The translations under genes were made by a program, and so were the position numbers. Below are positions 1 to 11,900 of a stretch of 64,000 bases of DNA, piece after piece. Origin of the DNA: Trichuris trichiura (lineage: Eukaryota > Nematoda > Enoplea > Trichinellida > Trichuridae). The notes under the pieces are model-generated. The model saw nothing but the letters and a program-made list of their open reading frames with translations, was not told the origin of the DNA and made no database searches. The stretch lies in NCBI GenBank assembly GCA_037903355.1, contig JBAJFE010000037.1, positions 682,001 through 746,000 of the forward strand, given 5' to 3'. Position 1 is the stretch's first letter; every line of letters begins with the position of its first letter.

Positions 1-1
1 T

Positions 2-1923
2 CCCTTGTCGACGTTTCACGTGTCGAAAATTGCGGCCAAAATTCATCGTCAGATGCAAGATCCAATGGTGGTCATAACCAATCACATTCCCGATTGGGTT
101 GAACAAATAGCGTTTGAATGGTGCTCATTGTTGCGCGCGGAATATGTTGGGCAATGTTTATTTTGATATTTTAGTCCATTCGTGTTGCCATTTGATGCTC
201 GCATTGCGCTGTTCGGTACAATTGCGTTGGACCAGGACCGCGCTTTGCAGCGTATTTTGGAAAATTCCGCCGATTCGAGTATTTCCGCCAGCAGCAGTTC
301 CGAACGTCTTACGCCTCGCATAGAACGACGCAAAGTGTGCATCGCGCGCAACAACATTCTTAAGCAGGCTGAGACCGTGCTGAACAATATGAATCAGTCG
401 AGAGCGGTTCTTGAAATTCAGTATGAAAATGAGGTACGCATATTTCAAGAGGAAATGCTTGTCCTAGCTTACTAATTTGAATATTTTGCCTTTAGGTTGG
501 TTCCGGACTGGGACCAACGTTGGAATTTTACGCTTTGGTATCCTACAATCTTCAAAGAGCCGATTTGAAGTTGTGGCATGGAACAGTGGCGAAAAGTCAG
601 CTCAGCGAAGGTCCACCAACCATCCGCATTTCGTTTAGGATGTCGCGCGACGTTTTCGTTGTCTTTTAGGCGTTACAGAGTACATTCAGAACAGTACGGG
701 TTTGTATCCGGCCGTGCGCGACTTCAACTCCGAACATCAAGCGGATAAAACATTGTCGCTTTTCAAGTTGTTCGGCAAATTGTTGGCCAGAGTTCTTCTG
801 GACGGACGCACCGTAAGTCGTCGTCAACTTTTTTTTCCCCATTAATAGTCTGTCGAATTGAATCGATTTATTTTGATTGTCAGGTTGACTTGCCATTGAA
901 CCCTCTTTTTTTCAAATGGTTTTTGCAAGCGGAGAACACTCTTCGTCTTACCGACTTGCGCGATCTGGATGCCGCCTTGGGTCGGTCGGTCGACTACCTG
1001 CAACGATTAATTTTCAAAAGTAAAGTATCCGATGAGAAGGTAACTAATGGGACGTTACGAAGCGACCATTTTTTAAAAAACGTTTCCTATGCTTTGAAGC
1101 GAAAACAAACTGAGGCCGAAGTTGAAGCTTTGTGCATAGATTTCACCGTGCCGGGCTATCCTGACATTCAGTTAAAACCGAACGGAAAAAATATCCTTGT
1201 TAATGTTGACAATTTGACCGAGTATTTGGAGGTTTGTTTTTTTTCCTGTACGATGTTGCCGCAATGGTCCCTTTCATATTGCTTTTCAGCTTATGTCTCA
1301 TTGGTTACTGCGCGCAGGCGTTGTTCGGCAGATGGAAGCTGCGCGAACGAGCTTTAGTTCCATAATCCAACTGCGAAGTTTGAAAATGTTCTATCCGGAA
1401 GAGGTGCGCTTTTGTTGAAAATTTTTTATGCTAAAGTTGTAGTGTCTTTTTTTTAATTTCGCAGATGGATCAGCTGTTTTGCGGTTGTCGCACGAGCACG
1501 GATATATGGGACGCGCACGTACTCCAGCAGGCAATTCATCCCGACCACGGTTATACTCACGATTCGCCGCAAATCCGTTGGCTTGTCGACCTTATGGCTA
1601 GCTACAATGAGACAGAGCGACGTGACTTTTTACAATTTATGACCGGATCACCCAGGTTGCCCGTTGGAGGTAGGCAATCGTTACTCTTTGGTGTACTGTA
1701 GGTGTATTTCAAGACGGGCTGTTTTTCAGGTTTGAAGAATTTGAACCCGCCGTTCACTGTCGTGCGTAAGCACTGCGATGACGGTAATGTGGACAGTCAA
1801 CTACCATCGGTGATGACTTGCGTCAACTATTTGAAGTTGCCGGAATATACGACTCCGGAAGCGTTGAGCGAGCGTTTACGTATGGCCATAGCGTATGGTC
1901 GTTACGCGTTTCATCTTTCCTAA
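2..1923 (+). CDS. TRIP12: TRIP12-type HECT E3 ubiquitin ligase, C-terminal part (5' end outside window)
   Basis: Transfers ubiquitin from an E2 to substrates through a HECT-domain thioester; TRIP12 family members act in N-degron/UFD and chromatin-linked degradation. Eight exons read in one frame: 2-120, 175-433, 496-610, 670-812, 884-1231, 1290-1403, 1465-1669 and 1730-1923, all with GT-AG introns of 54-71 nt. The reading starts inside the region before the HECT domain ([10 protein letters not shown] joined across the first intron) and runs through the whole HECT domain. Diagnostic stretches are [29 protein letters not shown] and [10 protein letters not shown]. The catalytic cysteine is in [14 protein letters not shown] (codon 1819-1821), and the protein ends FHLS, as family members do. 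The [14 protein letters not shown] wording and the HDS motif fit TRIP12 better than HECTD1. The first coding base is at the window edge, so the N-terminal armadillo/WWE part is missing. An AATAAA lies at 2096-2101, 173 nt after the stop. Confidence 0.95.
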
Positions 1924-2826
1924 CGATTGTCGCGGGTGCCGTGGTAGCTTAGTTTCAATTCCGGCAACCGGAGTTTCAACAAAATTGTTTGCTGGCATAA
2001 AATTGACTTTTTTCGTACGTTTCGTTTTTGCGACTATTCGCAGTTGTAATTGAGCGCTGTCAAGCTTTCGGTTTGTTAATGTTCGGACTGACAAAAATAA
2101 AACTGGTCGTTCGTTTGCAGCGGTTGTTGTGCCGTTATAAGCGTGGCCGCTTGCGCGGAATCTGCCGCTGTGGCTGGGGAAGCATTTCTTGACTACAGTA
2201 ACCTTAAGTACCTGATTTTCATTATACTGCGTTGACTGACATGGGAAGCAGCGAGGTGTTGGTAGATTTTCCGCAAGTCTCAGGTAACAACAGCTTACAA
2301 ACATTAAATGGACGCATTGCAATTATTTGTTGCCTTGGCTGCAGTTTTGCCGCGACAGTTTCGTGAACTACGTTGCGCACCGTAGCTTAAACCGTATCTG
2401 AGAACTGCTGCTAGCAGTAGTCGCTCGGAGGCCGTTTAAGAGTTGCGGCTCCGATGGATATTCTCAATCGCGAAAATTTTAGCGTGAGGTTGCAGCATGC
2501 CTCATTTTAACAAATAATCGTTTTTTCCATTGTCCGCTTGATATGCTAATGTTGTTCTTTTAACTTGCAGAAAGCCTGCTAGCTTTGTTGGGGTGTTTCC
2601 TATAAAACAGCTGTACGTGTTATCTATTTCCTGTTTTATTATAGCAGCTTTTTGTCGTCTGATTTTGCGCGTTTGTTCTTTACCAATGTATCGATTGCTT
2701 GCCCACCCTTTCAGGCTAATTATATTCCTTTAGTTTTTATGTTGTGAATGTGAACGCCAAAAGCGACAACCATTTTAAAATTTAAGTAAAATAAGACAAT
2801 CGCTTTATGAATTATTATGATTTAAG
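1924..2826. other. Intergenic/3' UTR stretch, probably including 5' exon(s) of the next gene
   Basis: This holds the TRIP12 3' UTR with a poly(A) signal at 2096-2101, and presumably the first exon of RABGAP1. One candidate start is the ATG at 2454 (MDILNRENFS then a GTGAGG donor at 2484), but its phase does not join cleanly to the exon at 2827. I see no other gene here. The 148-codon minus-strand reading frame over 1876-2322 overlaps the TRIP12 stop region and has no family resemblance. Confidence 0.5.
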
Positions 2827-5800
2827 CTCAGCTCAACGCCAGCAACAATAGTCCAGAATCAGTGAACACTACTGCAAAACGTGATTCCAGCGAAGTTCCT
2901 TTGGTAGGTTGACTGCTTGTATTTGCGGTATACGCGCAATTGAAAACGCATTGTGTAGCTGTACTATTGCGGATGTGCTCAAATTGCGAACCCGAAAAAT
3001 GAGAGCGCCATTGCGAGTATTATCAATCAGCTCTGCTCTGAAGCAACATTCACGGTTAGCTCAGTGACGGTGCCGAAAACGCTTCAAGAGTCTGTCAGGT
3101 CAGTTGCATTAATGCTGCTCTCATGTTCCCCGACTGTCAGTCGTATTTGATTTGCAGGTTATTTGACGAGCAAAGTTGCTTGGTGGGCAGTTTTCCGATT
3201 TCCAGAATAGTCTTTTGCAAAAAGTCCGTTTGTCCCGATCGTTGCTTTCTTGCCTTTACGTTTATTGCGTCTTCGGACGAGAATCTGGATCCATGCTATC
3301 AATGTCACGTACTCAGCTCGCCGGATCAATCAACCGTCAGCATTTGACTGTTCGTGAAGTATTTTTTAATTTTTTTTTATCATCTTTAGGTGGACAATGT
3401 TATGTCCGATTTCGCGTACGTGTTTGCTCAGAAGGACACTGCCGTGTCGAAGAGCGATCCGACAGAGGGCTGCCTATCAACGTGCTGTACGCCTTTATCT
3501 TTTGTCTTTGAGGCTCAATTGAATATCAAGGTTCGGTTTTGATTTTCCCATTTCTTTCGTACACTTTTAAAGAATTTGGTTTGTAGGAAAAAGATGACAA
3601 AGGAAATCTGTGTTCGTCCCCGCAGGAAAAATGCTGTTTTAAATTGAGGCGAAGCAGGGAGAAACTGGTTACGTTTATCGTATCCCAATTGGGCGGTCCT
3701 CGTAGTCTTGTCGTCGAAAAGTAATTTTTAACTCTCTTCGCTCAATTTAATTTTTCTCTGGTTTAGATGTTTTGGGTTGCTGCTGGCAGCGGGTCGCAAT
3801 GTCAAAAGTGCCGACATGCAGCTCCTTGACGTGGCTAGTGACTCCGCCTTGGGCCGCACTTTTGTTTTGCAAACATTCCATCTTCTTTTATAGCAATCAA
3901 TGCAATCAAACCAGGCGGGACAGTACGTCATTACGGCATTGTGGGATCCCAGCTTGCCACCTTACGAAGTTTTGAATACGGAAACTCCAAGAGGTATACG
4001 CCCGCAGTTTTTTGCCTATTTTGCTTTAGATTGCTTTTCCTCTTATTTTATTCTTAAAAAAAAGTTTTACTTCAGCCTTTCTCGTAGTTTTCTTTTTGTT
4101 CTGCCATCTGACGTCTTTGATGACGTAGCAGTGCTTCGCTTTGAAGCTTTCCCGGCTGTCATTAACGACTTCCTTTAACTTGCATCTGCGCAAATATTGC
4201 TAATTATGCTAGCAAGTAATTTGTAAAGCAGACGTTTATTATGCTGAATAATTTATTTTTCTCGTTATGCGCAATCAAAGTTTGTGCGACTGACGTAATA
4301 GTCTGAGTAATAGCGAAATAACTTGATTAAAGACTTTAATCATCCCAACTGCTTTGCGAAATGTGCCCATTGCTGCTTTGCCGTCTTCTCGTTTCTTTCG
4401 TCATCAGTTGCGAGTGTAGTTTTGTATTTCGCTATTTTTGGAGAGTTGAATAAGGGCGTGTATGCATTGGCTACAGTTGTCTCTCGAACGCATTCTGAGC
4501 ATGCGGCAATTTTATTCCATTTTTTACTTGTGTAAGTACTGGTGCTGTTTGAAGTCTGAAGGTCGTCTTGTTTAAGAAACGCGGGTATTTATGACGGTCG
4601 CTACGGATGTTCTCTTCGCCAATGTTCCCGAGCCTCTGCGTTTTTCCGTTTGCTGTAGAGTAAGGATTTTCGACGAAAACGAACGTTTTTGGAATTTGAA
4701 AGGTAAACCTGTGGTTGAAAGATATCATCTGGAAATTCAGGAGGTACTTTCTCTTTTTGTATTTTATTATCGAACCTATCGGTTTGCCCATTTGCAGGTG
4801 GAAACAGCTAGCGATGGTACAACAAGCGAATTCAGCGTTGTTCGCTTCGACGCGGACGATCATAATGTGTCGTCAGTGCGACGATCGTCAAAAGGAATTT
4901 TGGTGAATTTGGTGGCTCCTCCCGACGAAAATGAATCGGGTAAATGTTTGTTGGATAAAACAAATGAAAATGCATCCAATTGGTTTTAGATAGCGACGAG
5001 CCTTTACTTAGTGGTTCCGGAGAAGTCAGCAGCGAATGCAGCGATTTGGTACGGGCAAATTGGGATGAATGTTTGTCCAAGTGGAGCGAGAATCTCGAAA
5101 AAAGACCAAAGGAAATGGTCAGCCTTATAAGGAATGGCATTCCTGACCAACTTCGTGGCGATGTTTGGCAGCTGCTCGCCGGCTGTCACGAAGTCCCGCA
5201 ACTCTCCAAGAGCTATTACTCGCTATTAGAAAAGGTGATTTTAGTTATACAATGATGTCACCGTTTTTACCCTTTTACGTTGACACATTAAGTTTGGTGT
5301 ACTATTTTAGGATTGCCCTAACGAGCAAGTCATTCTTCGAGACATCCATCGAACATTTCCCGCGCACGATTATTTCAAACAATCCGGCGGTTTAGGCCAA
5401 GAGGCGCTATACAAAATAAGCAAAGCAAGTTATCATCTCTTTGCCTTTTTGTTTAGTAAGACGCTGTGTATTGTTCTGTAAACAGCAGTTGCACTGTACT
5501 ATCCTTTAGGCAGCACTGGGTTCATTTTTGTAGCTTCCGTGACAGGGTAGCATTCATTCAGCTTCTTTTCTGACAGCGGCTGTCTGTTTTCCGCACGTTA
5601 GCTCGTTTAAGCGATTAAAAGGTTAATCATAAGTCCTATTTTTTTCTCTTTGCAGTTTGGCGGTGATTAATTTTTTATTCAAGAAATCAGCTGTATATGC
5701 TTTTTCAGGCTTACGCGGTGTACGACGCGGAGGTTGGCTATTGCCAAGGATTGTCATTTCTAGCAGCATCTTTGCTTCTTCACGTAAAATATTTCACTCT

Positions 5801-7609
5801 TTTACTATTCAAGCCCATTTGGAGTGGTTCAGATGCCGGAGGAGCGAGCGTTCACCGTCCTTGTGCGTATAATGTATCATTACGGTCTGCGCGATCTTTT
5901 CAAACAAGGCTTCGAGACACTTCATCTCCGCTTCTTCCAGTTGGATCGTCTAATGAGAGTTCGTTTGACAACTAAGAGACTCCAACTTTGCGTAACGATC
6001 TCCTTTTGTTTGTAGCACTATTTGCCCACGTTGAGCGCTCATTTCGACAGTCTTCATGTTGAAACGCATATGTTCGCTTCGCAGTGGTTTTTAACGCTTT
6101 TTACCGCCAAATTTCCGTTATCTATGGTCTTCCACATTATTGATCTGTTTTTAAGCGAGGTAAGTGTTTACACTTTGCATTCCGTTTAAATTTCGGTTGT
6201 AGAAGCGTAATTGGGATTTCTTGCAAAATTTTAGGGTATGAACACGATTTTTCACATTGCGCTCGCTTTGCTCAAAGTAACCTTCGTCTTGGTAAACTTT
6301 TGCTGTATTCTCTTACCTATTTGTATTGTAGGCTTCCGAGCAAGATTTGCTGTCTCAAGACTTCGAAGGAGCTTTGAAATACTTTCGCGTCGCCTTGCCA
6401 AGGAAGTATAGAACGGAAGCAATGGCAAAAGAATTGATCCAATGCGCTGTTCAATTTCGAGTCTGTTCCTTTGCTCATGCTTAATCCTAGCGAAGGAACA
6501 CTATGCTTTTTCAGATAGGTCACAAAAAGATAACCAAATATGAAGAAGACTTTATTGAGATGAAACGACAAGAAGCAGAAAGCCAAAATCCTTTGGAAAG
6601 GTATCAGGTAGAGTACAGTTTATCGATTAGACGCACCCTCTCTATATATTATTTGCGTATAGCGTGAAAACTTGAAGCTGAAAGAGGAAATTCTTCGGCT
6701 GCAAAGGGAAAACGATGACTTGGCGTGCGAACTTGTCACCAGCAAAGTTCATTTGAGGAACGATCTCGATGCGGTTTATTTCTTCCTGGTCAGCGATGCT
6801 TTCCTTGTGTCTACGTGTTCGACTTTGCAGGCGGAGGAGAATATCGAATCGCTGACAACCCAGCTAGAGAGAACTGGTCGTCTTTGTAAGGATCTGCAAG
6901 AGGAGAATCGTAACTTGTTGCACGAATCGGAACATGTAACTATCCATCCATACGTGCGCTATGTATGACATATTTCTGTAGGTCAAAGAAACTTGCCGAA
7001 GAGAGCTTCTTAAGCAGGAAGCTGACAACAAACGTGATCGTATCATTATAGATGATTATAAGCAGGTTGAAATTGAGTGCATGCTCTATAAATTCTCGCG
7101 TTAATTCATAGTTTTTGCCAGATGTGCGCGGAGTTGTCATCCAAGCTGGACGTTTTGCAAAAGAGATACGAAGAAGAAAGGAAAAGGTTTATGGTTAGTT
7201 GTTGGCATCTCTCACTGTCAACAACAATGTTGACAAATGCATTTTTTTTTAAATAAAGGATATTGCCGAGGAGTGCGAAAACTGTAGTCCCCGCATTGAA
7301 GAGTGTCAGCAGACATCGGAAGAAAAAGAGTGCGACAGCAATTTAGATTCCGGCGATTTCGGGTCGTCTCATTGTTTTACGGATCAAATAGATCAAATCA
7401 ACCGGCTGGAATTGGAACTCGCCCAAGCGAAGCTCCAATTGGTTGAATGCGAGTGTCGCAATCAGGATTTGATGCATCAGCTAAACCAATGTCACGCTTG
7501 CCACGAGCAGAAGAGCACTTGGATCAGTAAAACAATCAACAGTATCAAAGAAGCGGCTAGAAATCCTACGGTGCCAAATTTGAAAAAGGACGTCAATCCC
7601 GGCAACTAG
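2827..7609 (+). CDS. RABGAP1: RABGAP1-family TBC Rab GTPase-activating protein (5' exon unresolved)
   Basis: A GTPase-activating protein for Rab GTPases (tbc-11/GAPCenA family). Exons in order encode a PTB domain (about 2959-3500, LYYCGCAQIANPKNES then SVRLFDEQ), a kinesin-like DUF3694 segment (CFGLLLAAGRNVKSADMQLL; VPEPLRF), an acidic linker with DSDEPLLSGSGEVSSEC, and the TBC domain from about 5090. After that comes a long coiled coil ending in ELELAQAKLQLVECEC and the stop at 7607-7609. Both TBC catalytic fingers are present: Arg in ILRDIHRTFP (codon 5350-5352) and Gln in YCQG (codon 5745-5747), so GAP activity is expected. Most introns are 46-75 nt; exceptions are 3994-4576 (583 nt) and a GC-AG intron at 5425-5708. 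The exon at 2827 starts in mid-codon, so at least one upstream exon is missing from this model. An AATAAA lies at 7825-7830. Confidence 0.93.
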
Positions 7610-8970
7610 CGATCATCGTAGTTGTGTTGTTCGCGCCTGTGCTCTGTACGTTATTTTACATTTTTGACATAAATGACTTGAGCTTTTGAAATGAGCGCTT
7701 AGTGTCAATGAATGGTTTGTTACGCAAATGCGACCCCGCTCTCCGTCAAAATCGTTTAGCGCTTCAGCGCTTCGGCGCAACTTAACTCTGCGCAATATGG
7801 AACGCTCGTTTTTTCTCTTTAGCAAATAAACTGCTTAACCCTGTAACTGCTGCCTGCCGACGTTGAATTATGTTACTTCAGTTCACTTCTTACTGTACTT
7901 TTATATGAATTTTGATGGTTTAGTTACATCGTCCCAGCCAGTACGCCTTCAAACCTGACGTTCCTAATTTAGTGAATAGGTACGCAGCGGGACCAGTTGT
8001 TTTCATAGCTTTTAAGAACCTTGATTTACTGGTCGCTTGAAAACCGGTTTGCAGGTTATTTGCTTATTAACACACTTGGCTAAGCGGCAGCTAACGCTTG
8101 CTGGATTGGCGTTTATAGAATGTTGCTAGATAAAAGATGTTCAGGTAGTTGCTATCTTGCGCTAAGAATTTTTTCATAGCAGGCCGTAGACCCGGTTTAA
8201 GGTGTCCATTTACTTTATGCTTTACTTAGCATTCGTTCAAGCTGCTGAATAAATGATTGTCGTTTAGCTTTTTTGTCAGCTTGCTCATCGTCTAAGCGTA
8301 TGAACATATTAATACATTGTCATCTTTTGTTCATCTGATTGAATATCTTTCAGTAAGCGTACCACGAAGATAATCAAGTAGCTTGTTCAGCTTCCATGTG
8401 GAAAAGGGCTTTATTACTAAATAATTTTAATCATAGAGAATTGTGTACGGTTCGTAGAGCCCTCTTAATGTTAGTTGTTTGAAATCTCTTCTTAGCAGTT
8501 TGCGTGACTGCGTTGTTGTAACGGAAATTAGCTCCTTGTTTTCGAACAAAATTTTCGCGGTGACGTTGGCACGAAGGCTGCTGCAATGTGAGACAGCTGT
8601 GTCTTCGCGCTGCTATTTGCTTCACCCATTAAGTGATTCGCCTTCAAAATAGTTCGCTTTTCTTGAGCTGGCTGTTTGCTACTTTCTTATTGTTCCACCA
8701 TGAAATGTTTGATCACTCGTTATCACAAAATTCACTAGGTATTCTATGTAACAGTTTCGAGTGACAGTAGATGAAAGTATCTCCTTCAAAATTATGATTG
8801 CAAGAGATCGGAAGTGCATTCTTAAGCGGGAATTAAAATGCGTTTCTGGTCACACCGTATCGCCGAAAGCGTCTAAATGCTCTTTCGGTTGTTCTTTTTT
8901 GGCTTTTGCAGACAAATAAGAAGGCGTACCTTCCAACAAAGCTTGTGGACCTCATTGACCGCTACCGAAG
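7610..8970. other. Intergenic region between RABGAP1 and unc-45
   Basis: Contains the RABGAP1 3' UTR (AATAAA at 7825-7830). Just before unc-45 there is a good 3' splice acceptor (TTTTGCAG ending at 8910), about 60 nt upstream of the unc-45 ATG. That could mark a 5' UTR intron or a spliced-leader addition site. I see no coding potential in between. Confidence 0.5.
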
Positions 8971-11900
8971 ATGGAAGTGGAAAGTATCCGATTGAAGGAG
9001 GAAGGCAATAGGTACTATAGCGAAGGGGACCTTGAAAAGTCGCTCGAGTACTATAACAGAGCGTTGGAGCACTGTCAAAAGGACCAGTGCGTTGTTCGGG
9101 CTACATTGTTCAAAAATCTGGCTGCTGTACATCTAAAGCGTCAGGATTATGCTGCCGCCGAACGAAACGCGACATGTTGTAAGTAAGAAGAGTGAAACTT
9201 ATTTCTCACCCCACTAAACAAGAAAACCAACTGTCGACACTCTATTGCATTTAGCATTCATTTTTTGCGTTAGTGAATTGTATAGCAAAAATGGCGTTAC
9301 GAGGCTGAACACAGAGTCCTTTCATAAGAGTACAGATTATTACAGAAGCTAATTTCATCTTGTCAATGCAAATGCTGCCTTCAGTTACTGTTGATAGCTT
9401 CCTGTTACTTTACTGCAATTTTTTAGCCTTGGAGCTTGTTCCCAATGATCCAAAAGCTCTGTTTCGTCGTGCTCAAGCAAGAGAACAGTTGAACAAGTTC
9501 GGTGATGCTATGCAAGACGCCAAGGTTGCTTTGCACTACGATTCCAACAACAGAGCCGTCGTCTCCTTCATGCAGCAGTTGAGAAGGAACATTGAAAAAA
9601 AGGTTTTCCTTTCTAATCACTGCTGCTCAGCTGTGTTCTTATTTTTTATTTGTAGCATTCTGAACTGTCTTCCGTTGATACTCAGGTTCGAGTCACGATG
9701 GACTGTCTGGACGACAAGGACCATGCGGAAAAGCGCCTTCAAGTATCCATTTGAGCTGATGCTCAAAGTTGTACTTACCGTCGTTTTGACAGGCTGTCAA
9801 CAATCTGATTTCTCTGTCTCTTCAACCGCATGGGGTTAATCAGATATTCTCCGTCCAAGGACATAAGAAGATAATTGATATGGTGCGCGAAGAATCCAAT
9901 GCAGATTTACTTTTAGCTGCTAACCGCTGCCTTGCTAACCTTGTGACCACTGAACCGCACGTATGTTTAGTCAGACCTTCTTTATCGCTTCCTTATAGGG
10001 TATACATGCTTTCAGCTGTCGGAATTGTTGGACTCAATGGAAATGCAGTCAATGGTTGGACTTATGGACAATTCTGACGGTCGGATAACGAAAGCAGCCA
10101 TTCTCTTGCTGCAGCGATGCTTCAACGTGCTTATGCGTGGTTGCCCTAACGATGACGCCAAAGTGAACGAAGAACTTGTCGAAAGTAAATGCCGTCGTCG
10201 TCATTTCCTTTTTCGTATTTCTTATATTTTCCAGCGAATAAACTGCTTCTGGTGGATCTGATTTTCGAACTGAAGCGTTTGCTCACCGAGCGTTCCATTG
10301 GAGCGAATGCTCGAAATGGCTCCATATCTTTACTGTCCAAGAATTTGATTCACCTGAATAACGGTCTACCGCGCGGATGGTCTTGGAAGTTTGTAGAAAA
10401 TGACGGTACGCTTTTCTTTGCTGCAAATATATTTCTCACTTTAACAATTTTACAGGTTTGGAGAGATTGCTGGAAGTGAGCTGTAGCAATCCCCGGCTGA
10501 TGACTTTGCCTGTTGATGATAACACAAGAGACAATGTAGCTCTTTGTTTAGCTCGACTTTACGACGATATGCTTTTTGACAATTGGCGTTCTTTGTACAA
10601 GGAAAGAGTTACCAATTATGTCCAGTAGGAAGAATAGTGAGGGTGCATTTGAGAAGCATTAACCAATCGTCTTAGGAAGAAAATGAGATCGCTGAACGAA
10701 GAGGGAAAAATTCAACTTTGCTCTGTGGTCACAACACTTCTTCGAGTATATTTATAAATTTCGTACTGGTGTTTTGTTTTCACTGTTTAATAGGGTCCGT
10801 TGGACGTTGGCTTCGCAGTAGCTAGCACTCCCGAATTCACCAGTTTGATATCCGAAATGGCCTGCTCTTCAAACCCGTTATGTCAGGTTGATAAGAGGTT
10901 ATTCAGTTGGCTTCAATACTTTCTTCTTGGCGCAGAGTTCCGCGGCTGACGCCATTGTGCACACTGTTAGCAGGCGAGATCGTTGCGACGTTTTTCTTGC
11001 AAATGGTGTATCCGTTCTGCGAAGACTTTTCAATTCTCCCGAAGAGTCAGTCAAAGTCAGAGCTCTTGTTGTAAGCCAACAAAGCGCTTGTCTAAACGTT
11101 CAACTTTTATCCTCAATTTTTTTTAGGGATTATGCAAATGTGCTTCTTCCGGCGGAAGAGACATTAGCCTGCGGCCCACCGAAGAAGAAAAGATGTGCGC
11201 TTTGGCCCAAGTGTGCAAGTCGTAATTGAGCCATTTCAATTTCGTAACAACTTTAGCGCGCCTAAGTTTTCTTCCGCCTTCATTGCAGCTTTATGGCGAA
11301 GACTACTTCGCTAGATATCCGCTGTCTTGCCGCCGAAGGCTTGGCCTACTTGACCTTGGACGCGGATGTTAAGGAGTGGTTGATTAATGACGTCAAACTG
11401 CTCAGAAGCTTGGTATCTCTGGCTGTGGTATGTTGCCTTTACCAAAATTGGTGGAGAAATTTTTCAATGCTGAATTCAGGAAGCCGGACCGTTATGTGTA
11501 TTCGGTGTAAGCTCGATTTTTGTCAATCTCACCAACACGTACGACCAAAGAAAGGTGGAACCCGAACTGGTTCAACTTGCCAGATACGCGAAGCATCACG
11601 TTCCCGAAGAGCATCCGAAGGATGGTGAACAATTTGTGAAAAATCGAGTTCACATTTTGGTCAAAGAGGGCGGAGTTTCCGCCTGTATCGCCATGTCGGA
11701 CACGGAAAGTGAGGCAAGTCGGGAATCATTGTCCAGGTACATACAGCAAAGATTGATATCGTTCTATACTCCATTCTTGGCTTTTGACGCTTATGCTTGT
11801 TTTAAATTTTCACTCCGATTGTGTTGCTCTTTTCTATTGCAGGATACTGCATGGATTTTGCATGGAGCCTGAGCATCGTGGTTACGTAGTCCAAGATGGA

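Noticed and set aside
1876..2322. 148-codon minus-strand frame over the TRIP12 3' end
   Set aside because: Overlaps the coding end and 3' UTR of TRIP12 in antisense, with no recognisable domain or splice context.
4323..4535. Open frame in the 583-nt RABGAP1 intron
   Set aside because: Does not match the family at this point; the flanking exons join cleanly without it.
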